Shown piece after piece: positions 1 to 7,196 of a stretch of DNA of 16,146 nt. The DNA comes from WRKB01 sp031551145 (GTDB lineage: Bacteria; Desulfobacterota; Desulfovibrionia; Desulfovibrionales; Desulfovibrionaceae). Location: NCBI GenBank assembly GCA_031551145.1, contig JAVBNZ010000048.1:1-16146 (forward strand). Direction: 5' to 3'. The first letter of the stretch is position 1; each line of letters starts with the position of its first letter. The notes beneath the pieces were generated by a model. That model had not been told where the DNA came from. It did no database searches and saw only the letters and a list, made by a program, of their open reading frames with translations. A program made the translations under genes and the position numbers.

Positions 1-1
1 A

Positions 2-178
2 GCGATATCTGATATGCGAAAACGCCGCGCAGAAGGTGAAAAGGGCATCTTCCATCATCCTATGAGCATCGGCATTCTGGTCGATACGCGCGATTTCAGG
101 GCATATGAAGATGACACGATCCAAGAGAACCCGTGGCGGGATGAAAACGGGTGGCGTGAAGGTGTGATAATGGAATAG
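2..178 (+). CDS. C-terminal fragment of an unrecognised protein (partial)
   Basis: This frame is open from the left edge of the window to TAG at 176-178, giving 58 residues that contain the stretches HHPMSIGILVDTRDF and ENPWRDENGWREGVIME. The peptide is mixed, charged and Trp-containing, unlike the Arg/Ala/Gly-rich products of shadow frames, which is why I take it as the real tail of a gene entering from the left. ATG codons at 14 and 62 are possible internal starts, but neither has a clear ribosome binding site. By eye its GC is distinctly lower than that of the genes to the right, so it may be foreign, for example phage or mobile-element cargo; that is inference. It converges on dedA across a terminator. 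I do not recognise the family. Confidence 0.5.
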   Translation, partial: AISDMRKRRAEGEKGIFHHPMSIGILVDTRDFRAYEDDTIQENPWRDENGWREGVIME

Positions 179-244
179 AATCGGCTGTGGGACAAAGACG
201 AGCGGCGCAAAGCGGAATAAGGCTCTGCGGTCGGATGCCGGTAA

Positions 245-281
245 AGCGCCCCGTGCCCTCGTGCGCGGGGCGTTCGCTTTT
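245..281. terminator. Bidirectional terminator between convergent genes
   Basis: An inverted repeat pairs 245-256 with 263-274 (core CGCCCCG at 247-253 and CGGGGCG at 266-272, with G-U pairs near the loop and at 246/273), with a six-base loop. On the + strand it is followed by TTCGCTTTT, and on the - strand by TTTACC. It lies between the stop of the left-hand gene fragment and the stop of dedA, so it can end transcripts from both sides. Confidence 0.7.
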
Positions 282-901
282 CAGCAATCCTGTGAAGGTG
301 GGGGCGGGCTGCCGGTTTTCTCGACGATCTTGATGAGTTCCCTGGTGCGTCTGCGCTGGCGCAGGTACCAGATGCCCGCGGCCGCGGCGGCCGCGCCCAG
401 CAGAACGTAGAGCACCATGTGGGAGGCGGTTTCCATGATTGCCGAGAAGAGCTTGCCGAAAAAATAGCCGCCCGCGGTAAAGGCGCAGGCCCAGACGGCC
501 GCGCCGATGACGTTGAGCACCAGAAATTTGACGTGGCTGACCTTGTTGATGCCGAGCAGAATGGGCGTGACGTTGCGCACCCCGTACACAAAGCGGAAAC
601 CCAGGATAAGGGCGGTTTCGTATTTGTGGATCAACGCTTCGGCCTTGGCGGTGTTCTTGGCCAGCCTTGGAAAGCGGGCCAGCACGGCCGGGCCCTTGTA
701 TTTGCCCAGCATGAACATGATCTGGTCGCTGGTGCAGCTGCCGCAAAAGGCGCAGACCGCGATGAGCACGGGATTGAGCAGACCCTGCTGGGCGAGCATG
801 CCCGCGATGATGACCACGGTTTCCCCCTCCAGAAAGGTCCAGAGCAGGATGGCGTAGTAGCCGTACGTGTGCAGCAGGGCATGTGTATCCATTTCGAACA
901 T
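281..901 (-). CDS. DedA-family inner membrane protein
   Basis: A 206-residue protein of the DedA/SNARE-associated (VTT domain) family, inner-membrane proteins linked to envelope integrity, proton-motive force and lipid-carrier flipping. Visible family marks are the early acidic motif FLEGE (23-27), a Gly/Asp segment GSCTSDQ (54-60), the conserved Arg-rich re-entrant region FRFVYGVRNVTPILLGI (102-118, with R103 and R109) and the glycine-spaced helix TAGGYFFGK (142-150). Hydrophobic segments are near 13-55, 97-150 and 162-180; the tail is short, basic, then proline-rich. Length is normal for the family. The ATG at 901 is chosen because AAGGGA lies about 6 nt upstream; the internal ATG at 892 would sit too far from it. 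It is the last gene of the leftward run, after the M16 peptidase. The exact substrate cannot be read from the sequence. Confidence 0.88.
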   Translation of the reverse strand: MFEMDTHALLHTYGYYAILLWTFLEGETVVIIAGMLAQQGLLNPVLIAVCAFCGSCTSDQIMFMLGKYKGPAVLARFPRLAKNTAKAEALIHKYETALILGFRFVYGVRNVTPILLGINKVSHVKFLVLNVIGAAVWACAFTAGGYFFGKLFSAIMETASHMVLYVLLGAAAAAAGIWYLRQRRRTRELIKIVEKTGSPPPPSQDC

Positions 902-945
902 GGGTGATCCCTTGCGAGTGCTGTGGCGGTGTGTGGGCGATATCA

Positions 946-973
946 GGAGCGGAAATCCGGCGATTTCCGCTCC
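946..973 (-). terminator. Perfect 12-bp hairpin after the M16 gene
   Basis: GGAGCGGAAATC (946-957) pairs perfectly with GATTTCCGCTCC (962-973) around the tetraloop CGGC, starting about 12 nt past the M16 stop codon on the - strand. There is no run of T after the stem, so it is either an incomplete intrinsic terminator or a 3'-end protecting hairpin in a transcript that may continue into dedA. Confidence 0.5.
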
Positions 974-984
974 CGCGTTCGTTT

Positions 985-3594
985 CTACGGCAGCACGGAG
1001 GCCTTGTAGGCCGTTTCCGGCTTGAGATACTGCCTGACAAGACGTTGGATGTCTTCCGGTTTGAAGGCGCGTGCCTTGTCTATCCTGTCCTTGTTAAAGC
1101 TCAGGGGGCGGCCCAGCACGGCCAGCCCGGCCGCTTCGCCGGAACGGGAGGCCAGGCTCTGGCGTTCGCGGTAATAGTCGGCCTCCATGCGGTTGATGCC
1201 GCGTTCCAGAGCCGCGGCGGGCAGGGTGGTTTCGCGCAGTTCCTTGAGCACTTTCAAAAAGCCCGTGTCCGCCTGTTCGAGCTTGGAGGCCTCGGTGCCG
1301 ATGTAGAAGGCCATGTAGCCGGCTTCCTGCGCCGTGCGGCTGAAGGCCGCCACGGTATAGGCAAGCGCCTGCCTGTCGCGCAGTTCGGTGAAGAGCGGCC
1401 CGCTCTGCCCGCCGAGGATGCTTTCCAGCAGTTCCAGGCCGGGCGCGTCGGGATGGGCGGCGGGCACGGTCTTGAAAATGAGCATAAGGTGCGCCTGCCG
1501 CCTGTCGGGCAGCTTGAGGGTGAGATCCCGCACCTTGCCCCAGGCCGGCGGCTCGAGGGTCACGGGCGTCTCCTTGGCGGGCGGCAGGGAACGGGCGAAG
1601 CCGATCACGCTTTCACGGTCGAAATCCCCGGCCACGGACATCACCCAGGGCTCCGCCGACTGCCTGGCCCAGAAGGCGCGCACGTCCTGCGGGGTGAAGC
1701 TGTCCACGCCGGCATCCGTGCCCAGTTTCAGGGTGCCGTAGGTATGGCCCGGAAAAAGGAAGGGCGGCAGATAGCGGAAGAGCAGGCCGAGAGGCTTGTC
1801 TTCAGCGGAACGGATGGCCGCGATCTGGTTGTTTTTTTCGCGCGCGGTTTCTTCCGGCGAAAAGGCCGGCTGTTCCAGCACCTCGCGCAGCAGGGCGAAG
1901 AGATCGTTGCTGAAGCGGGTGGGGCAGCGCAGGGAAACGAGAAAGCTTTGCCGATCGGCCGCGGCGCCGAGGCTTGCGGCCCGGTCCGCCAGAAAGCGCT
2001 CTATCCGGGCGTTGTCGCGCTTGGCGGTGCCGGAGGTGAGCACGCGGGCCGCCAGGGAGGCCAGCCCCTGCTGTTTTTCTCCGGCCAGCGCGTCCCCGCC
2101 CGTGCGGGCCAGATCAAGCGCAATATAGGGCAGCGTGGAATCGGGCAGCAGAATGAGCCGCCTGCCCTGGCCCAGGTCGATGTCTTCCACGCCTTTTTTG
2201 TCGCCGGCGGCGGCCACGGAAGCCGCGATCTTGGGGGCCGGCCAGACGTTTTTGAGCGTGGCCGCGAGATCAAGCGGGGCCGCCTGCTGCGGAGTCAGGG
2301 CCGCCACGGCCGGGTAGCGCGAAAAGAGCGTGGCGGCGGCTTCCTTGAGCTGGGCGGTATCGATGCGGCGCAGCACGGAGAGCATGTTGGCTTCCGCCTC
2401 CTGTCCGCCCAGAAAGAACTGCAGGTGCCCCTTCCAGGAGGCGAGGCCGCCCAGGGTTTCCTTGCTCTTCTGTATGCCGTCCTCCAGGTTCAGCTTGGCG
2501 GCGGCCAGTTCCTCGGGCTTGAAGCGCGAAACGTCAAGCCTGGCCAGATCGGCACAGAACTCCTTCCAGAAGGGCTCCAGTTTGTCGGCGTCCAGTTCCA
2601 CGCCGATGTAGAAGAGCCCCAGGCGCTCAAAGCTCATGTTGTGGGCGCTGATGCTGTGCACCAACTGCTTTTCGTACTTGTACTTCCGGTAGAGGTGGGA
2701 GCTGGGATCGCCCGCCAGCAGATAGGCCAGCACGTCGTAGGTTAGGGAATGCAGATCCCGTTCCGCCGGGGCGGGCAGGGCCAGACCGAGATACACCTTG
2801 TTCCAGGGGCCGGGCTGCACGGTGACGCTCAAACCCCTGTCGGGCAGGCTTGCGGGATCGATGACGCGGGGCGGACGCAGATCCACCGTGTCTTTCAGGC
2901 CGCCGAAAAGGCGTTCGGCCTCGGCCGTCACCGCGGCGGGATCAATTTTGCCCACCACGACCAGCAGCATGCTCTGGGGCTGGTAACGGCGGGAGATATA
3001 GGCGCGCATGCCTTCGGCGGTGAAGGACCGGATGGTGTTTTCAAAGCCGATGATCGGCCGCTCATAGGGCGTGTCCTTGAGGGCTTCGGCCAGCAGGATG
3101 TCGAAGATGCGGGAGGAGGGGCTGTCCTTGCCGCGTTGCAGTTCGGCCACCACCACCTCTTTTTCGGAGGCCAGATCCTGCGGATCCAGGGTGGCGCTGA
3201 AGGCCATGTCCTTGACGATGTCGAGGCCGAGCTTCCAGTGCGCGGCCGGCATGTCGGTGAGGTAGACGGTGTTGTCAAAACTGGTGTAGGCGTTGAGATA
3301 CCCGCCCACGGCCTCCACGTCGCGGGCCACCTCGCCCTTGGGGCGTTCGGCGGTGCCCTTGAAAACCATGTGCTCGAGCAGGTGGCTTATCCCGGACTCC
3401 TCTTTGCTCTCAAAAGCCGCGCCGGTGTGCACGTAGAGCCGGGTGGAGACCAGGGGAAAGCGCTCGTCCCTGATGACGAGCACGGAAAGACCGTTGGCCA
3501 GGCGGACGAGGGTGGTATCCCCGGCCGCGAAAGAAATCGAACTTCCCATAACTATGCCCATTCCCAGTATAAGGCTGGATAAAACACGAAACAT
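985..3594 (-). CDS. Exported M16-family zinc metallopeptidase, two-domain form
   Basis: An 869-residue insulinase-type (M16) peptidase. A Sec signal peptide (hydrophobic stretch at about 4-22, cleavage near SFAAG at 21-25) sends it to the periplasm. The inverted zinc motif HLLEH is at 71-75, with H71 and H75 as ligands and E74 as the catalytic base; E151, 76 residues later in EKEVVVAEL (144-152), is the expected third ligand and E144 the accessory glutamate. The second half (from about 460) repeats the M16 fold without HxxEH, as expected for the non-catalytic half, and carries the conserved Arg/Tyr segment LRDRQALAYTV (738-748, R739 and Y746). Length fits family members that carry both halves on one chain. 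GGAGA lies 6 nt before the ATG. It follows livF by 69 bp on the same strand, so cotranscription is possible. Its natural substrate is unknown. Confidence 0.93.
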   Translation of the reverse strand: MFRVLSSLILGMGIVMGSSISFAAGDTTLVRLANGLSVLVIRDERFPLVSTRLYVHTGAAFESKEESGISHLLEHMVFKGTAERPKGEVARDVEAVGGYLNAYTSFDNTVYLTDMPAAHWKLGLDIVKDMAFSATLDPQDLASEKEVVVAELQRGKDSPSSRIFDILLAEALKDTPYERPIIGFENTIRSFTAEGMRAYISRRYQPQSMLLVVVGKIDPAAVTAEAERLFGGLKDTVDLRPPRVIDPASLPDRGLSVTVQPGPWNKVYLGLALPAPAERDLHSLTYDVLAYLLAGDPSSHLYRKYKYEKQLVHSISAHNMSFERLGLFYIGVELDADKLEPFWKEFCADLARLDVSRFKPEELAAAKLNLEDGIQKSKETLGGLASWKGHLQFFLGGQEAEANMLSVLRRIDTAQLKEAAATLFSRYPAVAALTPQQAAPLDLAATLKNVWPAPKIAASVAAAGDKKGVEDIDLGQGRRLILLPDSTLPYIALDLARTGGDALAGEKQQGLASLAARVLTSGTAKRDNARIERFLADRAASLGAAADRQSFLVSLRCPTRFSNDLFALLREVLEQPAFSPEETAREKNNQIAAIRSAEDKPLGLLFRYLPPFLFPGHTYGTLKLGTDAGVDSFTPQDVRAFWARQSAEPWVMSVAGDFDRESVIGFARSLPPAKETPVTLEPPAWGKVRDLTLKLPDRRQAHLMLIFKTVPAAHPDAPGLELLESILGGQSGPLFTELRDRQALAYTVAAFSRTAQEAGYMAFYIGTEASKLEQADTGFLKVLKELRETTLPAAALERGINRMEADYYRERQSLASRSGEAAGLAVLGRPLSFNKDRIDKARAFKPEDIQRLVRQYLKPETAYKASVLP

Positions 3595-3632
3595 ATCTTT
3601 TCTCCGGCATAAGCGGTGTTGTGTGAATACAT

Positions 3633-3652
3633 CGGCGGCGTTCCGGCCGCCG
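3633..3652 (-). terminator. GC-rich hairpin between livF and the M16 gene
   Basis: CGGCGGC (3633-3639) pairs with GCCGCCG (3646-3652) with a six-base loop. It lies between the livF stop and the M16 ribosome binding site and has no T run after it on the - strand. It may weaken read-through from the liv operon into the peptidase gene or be a processing site; termination is not certain. Confidence 0.25.
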
Positions 3653-3663
3653 CGCCCCGGCCC

Positions 3664-4386
3664 TCACCCTCCCAGGTAGGCCCGTTGCACCTGGGGATTT
3701 TCAAGCAGGGCCCTGCCCGGCCCGGCGAGCGCCACGCGGCCTGCCGCCAGAATATAGGCGAAATGGGCTATATTCAATGCCGCGTACGCATTTTGTTCGA
3801 CAAGAAGCACGGTTTTCCCTTCCGCGTTGATGCGCAGGATGATGTCGAAAATCTCTTTCACCAGCAGCGGCGCAAGGCCCAGCGAGGGTTCGTCGAGCAT
3901 AATCAGATCCGGCCGGCTCATCAGGGCGCGGCCCACGGCCAGCATCTGCTGTTCTCCGCCCGAGAGCGTGCCCCCTTTCTGTTTGAAGCGCTGTTTCAGG
4001 CGCGGGAACATCTGATACACGCGCTCGAAATCCTCGGCTATGCCGGTCCTGTCGTTCCGGCTGTAGGCGCCGAGTTCCAGATTTTCCTCCACGCTGAGCT
4101 GGGGCAGGATGCGCCGGCCCTCGGGACAGAGGGTGATGCCGTTGCGCACCATGTCCTCGGGACGCAAACCCCTGAGGGAACGCGGAGCGCCGCCTTCGCG
4201 CCGGGTCAGCAGTATTTCGCCCGTCACCTGCCGGTTCAGGCCCGCCACGCTGCGGATGACGCTGCTTTTGCCCGCGCCGTTGGCCCCCACCAGGGTGACG
4301 ATGCTTCCCCTGGGGATGGAAAGGCTTACGCCCTGCACGGCATGGATGCCGCCGTAGCGCACGTGCAGATCGGAAATTTCAAGCAT
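3664..4386 (-). CDS. livF: LivF, ATPase of the branched-chain amino acid ABC importer
   Basis: A 240-residue ABC ATPase, one of the two different cytoplasmic ATPases of the high-affinity branched-chain amino acid (HAAT) importer. Walker A is GANGAGKSS (34-42), the ABC signature is LSGGEQQ (141-147) and Walker B is LIMLDEPS (161-168). The switch region reads VEQN in place of the usual histidine, which is typical of LivF and separates it from LivG. The start ATG overlaps the last 8 bases of livG (ATGCTTGA), indicating translational coupling, and LivF should pair with LivG under the LivH/LivM pore. This is the last liv gene; the M16 gene follows on the same strand. Length is normal and all nucleotide-binding motifs are intact. 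Confidence 0.95.
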   Translation of the reverse strand: MLEISDLHVRYGGIHAVQGVSLSIPRGSIVTLVGANGAGKSSVIRSVAGLNRQVTGEILLTRREGGAPRSLRGLRPEDMVRNGITLCPEGRRILPQLSVEENLELGAYSRNDRTGIAEDFERVYQMFPRLKQRFKQKGGTLSGGEQQMLAVGRALMSRPDLIMLDEPSLGLAPLLVKEIFDIILRINAEGKTVLLVEQNAYAALNIAHFAYILAAGRVALAGPGRALLENPQVQRAYLGG

Positions 4387-5179
4387 GGGCGCCCTCCACG
4401 CCGAGATAGGCGCGCAGCACGTCCGGGTTGCGGCGCACTTCCTCCGGCGAGCCGTCCGCGATCAGGCAGCCGTATTCCAGCACCCAGATGCGCCGGCACA
4501 CGCCCATAACCACGGTCATGTCGTGTTCGATGAGCAGGATGCTCAAATCGAACTCCGCCCGGATGCGTTCGATGAAGCGCATGAGATCCGCGCTTTCCTG
4601 CGGGTTCATGCCGGCGGCCGGCTCGTCCAGCAGAAGCAGGCGCGGCTTTGTGGCCAGCGCCCGCGCGATCTCCAGCCGCCGCTGGGCTCCGTACGGCAGG
4701 GAGGAGGCGCGTTCCGCCGCATAGCTCTCTATGCCCAGACGCTCCAGCAGTTCCCGCGCGCCGGCCTCTATGGCGGCTTCTTCCCGCCCGAAGGAGGGCA
4801 GGCCCAGCGGGGCCGCCCACCAGGGGCTCCTGCGGCGCACATGGCTGCCCAGCATGACGTTGTCCAGGGCCGTCAGGTTGTGGAAAAGGCGGATGTTCTG
4901 GAAAGTGCGGGCAATGCCGGCCGCGCAGATTTTGGCGGGCGGCATGCCGTGTATGGGCTGTCCGTCAAAGAGGATGCGGCCGCTCCGCGGCGTGTAAAAG
5001 CCGCTGATCAGGTTGAAAACTGTGGTTTTGCCCGCGCCGTTGGGGCCGATCAGTCCCACCACGCCGCCGCGCTCCACGTTTATGTCCAGTTCGGTGACGG
5101 CCTTGATGCCGCCGAAACTCATGCTGACCTGCTCCAGGCGCAGCAGGGCCGAAGGCGATTCGTGCGGCGCGGCGTTCAT
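4379..5179 (-). CDS. livG: LivG, ATPase of the branched-chain amino acid ABC importer
   Basis: A 266-residue ABC ATPase. Walker A is GPNGAGKTT (45-53), the signature is the LivG-type LPYGAQRR (161-168), Walker B is LLLLDEP (181-187) and the switch histidine is H219 in LLIEHDM. The frame is open further upstream to 5371, but that stretch lies wholly inside livM. I place the start at the ATG at 5179, whose bases form an ATGA overlap with the livM stop and which gives the normal family length. It ends 8 bases into livF. The overlaps on both sides show a coupled livHMGF unit. LivG hydrolyses ATP together with LivF to drive uptake of leucine, isoleucine, valine or related substrates; the precise specificity is not visible. 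Confidence 0.95.
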   Translation of the reverse strand: MNAAPHESPSALLRLEQVSMSFGGIKAVTELDINVERGGVVGLIGPNGAGKTTVFNLISGFYTPRSGRILFDGQPIHGMPPAKICAAGIARTFQNIRLFHNLTALDNVMLGSHVRRRSPWWAAPLGLPSFGREEAAIEAGARELLERLGIESYAAERASSLPYGAQRRLEIARALATKPRLLLLDEPAAGMNPQESADLMRFIERIRAEFDLSILLIEHDMTVVMGVCRRIWVLEYGCLIADGSPEEVRRNPDVLRAYLGVEGAHA

Positions 5180-6219
5180 GCCCGCCCCTTCAGCCTGCGC
5201 GTGAAGGCGGCCAGGGTGCGCCAGGTGATTTCCCGCATGCCCATGATGCCTTCGCGCCGGAACAAAATGACCGCCAGCAGCAGCAGGGCGAACACGACCA
5301 TGCGCATGCCCGGCGTGCCGGGAAGCTGCACGAAGCCGAGATCCAGCGGCTCCTCGACAATGCGCAGCCACTCCAGCAGCACGGTGATCAGCGCGCTGCC
5401 GATCAGGCTGCCCGTGAGCGAGCCCAGGCCGCCGGTGACCACGAACATGAGCACGTTGAAGGTGAGCAGAAAGCTGAACATCTTCGGGTCGATGGTGGAA
5501 ATATGGCTGCCGAGCAGCGCGCCGCCCACGCCGGCGAAAAACGCGCCTATGCAGAACGAGAGCACTTTGTATCCGAAAACGTTCACCCCCATGACCCCGG
5601 CGGCGATTTCGTTGTCGCGTATGGCCTTGAACACGTTGCCGATGTTGCTGTTCAGCAGGCGGCTCATGAAAACGAGCGTGATCAGCAGCCAGAGCCAGCA
5701 GGTGAAGAGATCCGCATGGTTGGGTATGCCCTTGATGCCCAGGGAGCCGTTGGTGATCGAGGTGGCGTTGACCAGCAGCACGCGGATGATCTCCGCGAAA
5801 CCCAGTGTGGCTATGCCCAGATAATCGTCCGTCAGCCTGAGTGCCGGCACGGCGATAAGCAGGGCGAAAAAGGCCGCGACCAGCCCCCCGGCCGGCACGG
5901 CCAGCCAGAAAGGCAGCGAAAGCACGGAAAAAGGCCAGGCAATGGGCTCAAGTATCCACATCATTTCCTTCTGGGCCGCGGGCAGGATGCAGAGCGCGGC
6001 CACATAGGCCCCTATGGCCATAAAACCCGCGTGTCCCAGCGAAAACATGCCGGTAAAGCCGTAAATGAGGTTGAGCGAAAGCGCGAGCACCGCGTTGATG
6101 GCGATGAGTTTGATGATGTAAACCTCGTACTCGCCCAGGAAATGATCCGCCCCCCAGAGCAGCAGGGCCGCGACGCTCACGGCCGCGACATTGGCGGCGA
6201 ACAGCGCGCGCCGGTTCAT
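5176..6219 (-). CDS. livM: LivM, permease of the branched-chain amino acid ABC importer
   Basis: A 347-residue inner-membrane permease. Family segments are SLNLIYGFTGMFSLGHAGF (48-66), LRLTDDYLGIATLGFAEI (127-144), the cytoplasmic loop FKAIRDNEIAAGVMG (197-211) and GGLGSLTGSLIGSALI (263-278); about eight hydrophobic segments span residues 8 to 320. It forms the transmembrane channel with LivH. The frame runs upstream to 6483 inside livH, but the ATG at 6219 has a very strong AGGAGG ribosome binding site, shares ATGA with the livH stop and gives an N-terminus that starts directly with a basic residue pair and a membrane helix. The C-terminus is basic and cytoplasmic. The 3' end overlaps livG by 4 bp. 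Confidence 0.94.
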   Translation of the reverse strand: MNRRALFAANVAAVSVAALLLWGADHFLGEYEVYIIKLIAINAVLALSLNLIYGFTGMFSLGHAGFMAIGAYVAALCILPAAQKEMMWILEPIAWPFSVLSLPFWLAVPAGGLVAAFFALLIAVPALRLTDDYLGIATLGFAEIIRVLLVNATSITNGSLGIKGIPNHADLFTCWLWLLITLVFMSRLLNSNIGNVFKAIRDNEIAAGVMGVNVFGYKVLSFCIGAFFAGVGGALLGSHISTIDPKMFSFLLTFNVLMFVVTGGLGSLTGSLIGSALITVLLEWLRIVEEPLDLGFVQLPGTPGMRMVVFALLLLAVILFRREGIMGMREITWRTLAAFTRRLKGRA

Positions 6220-7109
6220 ATTTTTTCCTCCTGCCTGCTCCCGAACAGTCCCGTGGGTTTCACCAGCAGAACGACGATGAGCAGCACGAAGGCGAAGGCG
6301 TCGCGGTAGCCGGAAAGATCGGGCAGAAAGGCCACGATCATGATTTCCATGAATCCCAGAGCCAGACCGCCCACCAGCGCGCCCTGCACGGAGCCTATGC
6401 CGCCGAACACGGCGGCCACGAACGCCTTGAGGCCCGGCATAATGCCCATGTAGGGATGGATTTGCGGGTAGCGCAGGGCCCACATAATGCCTGAAGCCGC
6501 GGCCAGGGCCGAACCTATGCCGAAGGTGAGGGCAATGATGCGATCCACCCGCACGCCCAAAAGGCGCGTGGTCTCAATGTCCTTGGAAATGGCCCGCATG
6601 GCCAGGCCCGGCCGGGTGCGGTAAATGATCCACAAAAGCGCCAGCACCAGGGTCAGCGTAACGGCCGGCACCACGGAGGTCAGCGGCAGAATGCGCAGCG
6701 CGCCGACCTTCCATTCCGCGAACAGCCAGTCCGGCTGGAGCACCGGCCTGGGCAGCCCGGTGAAGAGCACCACGCACAGGCTTTCGATGAAAAACGATAC
6801 GGCGATGGCGCTGATCAGCGCGGAGATGCGCGGCGCATCGCGCAAAGGCCGGTAGGCGATGCGGTCGATGAGGATGCCGAGCAGGGCGGAGGCCGCAATG
6901 GCGATCAGCACCGCAAGCCACCAGGGCAGAAAAAAGGTGAAGGTGCCGAAAAAGACCAGATACGCGCCGATCATGAGAATGTCGCCGTGCGCGAAGTTGA
7001 TCAGGCGCAAAATGCCGTAGACCATGGTGTAGCCTATGGCGATCAGCCCATAGAGCGAACCCAGAGTCAGAGCGTTGAAAAAATGCTGTAAAAACAACTC
7101 GAAATGCAT
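6216..7109 (-). CDS. livH: LivH, permease of the branched-chain amino acid ABC importer
   Basis: A 297-residue inner-membrane permease, partner of LivM. The family-defining stretch GYTMVYGILRLINFAHGD is at 26-43; the cytoplasmic coupling loop GLKAFVAAVFGGIGSVQG is at 226-243, and the C-terminus ends in KPTGLFG, as usual for LivH. Seven to eight hydrophobic segments fill the rest. GGAG lies 4 nt before the ATG. It overlaps livM by 4 bp and is separated from livK by a hairpin, so its expression is probably a fraction of that of livK. Length is normal and no defect is seen. Confidence 0.95.
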   Translation of the reverse strand: MHFELFLQHFFNALTLGSLYGLIAIGYTMVYGILRLINFAHGDILMIGAYLVFFGTFTFFLPWWLAVLIAIAASALLGILIDRIAYRPLRDAPRISALISAIAVSFFIESLCVVLFTGLPRPVLQPDWLFAEWKVGALRILPLTSVVPAVTLTLVLALLWIIYRTRPGLAMRAISKDIETTRLLGVRVDRIIALTFGIGSALAAASGIMWALRYPQIHPYMGIMPGLKAFVAAVFGGIGSVQGALVGGLALGFMEIMIVAFLPDLSGYRDAFAFVLLIVVLLVKPTGLFGSRQEEKI

Positions 7110-7143
7110 ACGTCTCCGGAAGGACGTCGAGTACCTGGAGCAG

Positions 7144-7173
7144 AAATCGAGGGGGCCGCCGCCCCCTCGATTT
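7144..7173 (-). terminator. Strong hairpin between livK and livH, probable attenuating terminator
   Basis: A perfect 13-bp stem pairs 7144-7156 with 7161-7173 (AAATCGAGGGGGC and its complement) around the loop CGCC. On the - strand it begins about 23 nt past the livK stop and ends in TTTCTG, so the U tract is short. Placement between binding-protein gene and permease genes is the usual site for partial termination or mRNA 3'-end protection, which keeps the periplasmic protein in excess. Confidence 0.7.
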
Positions 7174-7196
7174 TCCGCAGTATCTTCGTCAAAACC

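Noticed and set aside
883..2745. 620-codon open frame on the + strand
   Set aside because: It is antisense to the M16 peptidase, starts inside dedA, and has shadow-like composition; the - strand frame has the signal peptide and HxxEH motif.
5180..5371. Upstream extension of livG
   Set aside because: It lies inside livM; the ATG at 5179 overlaps the livM stop and gives the normal LivG length.
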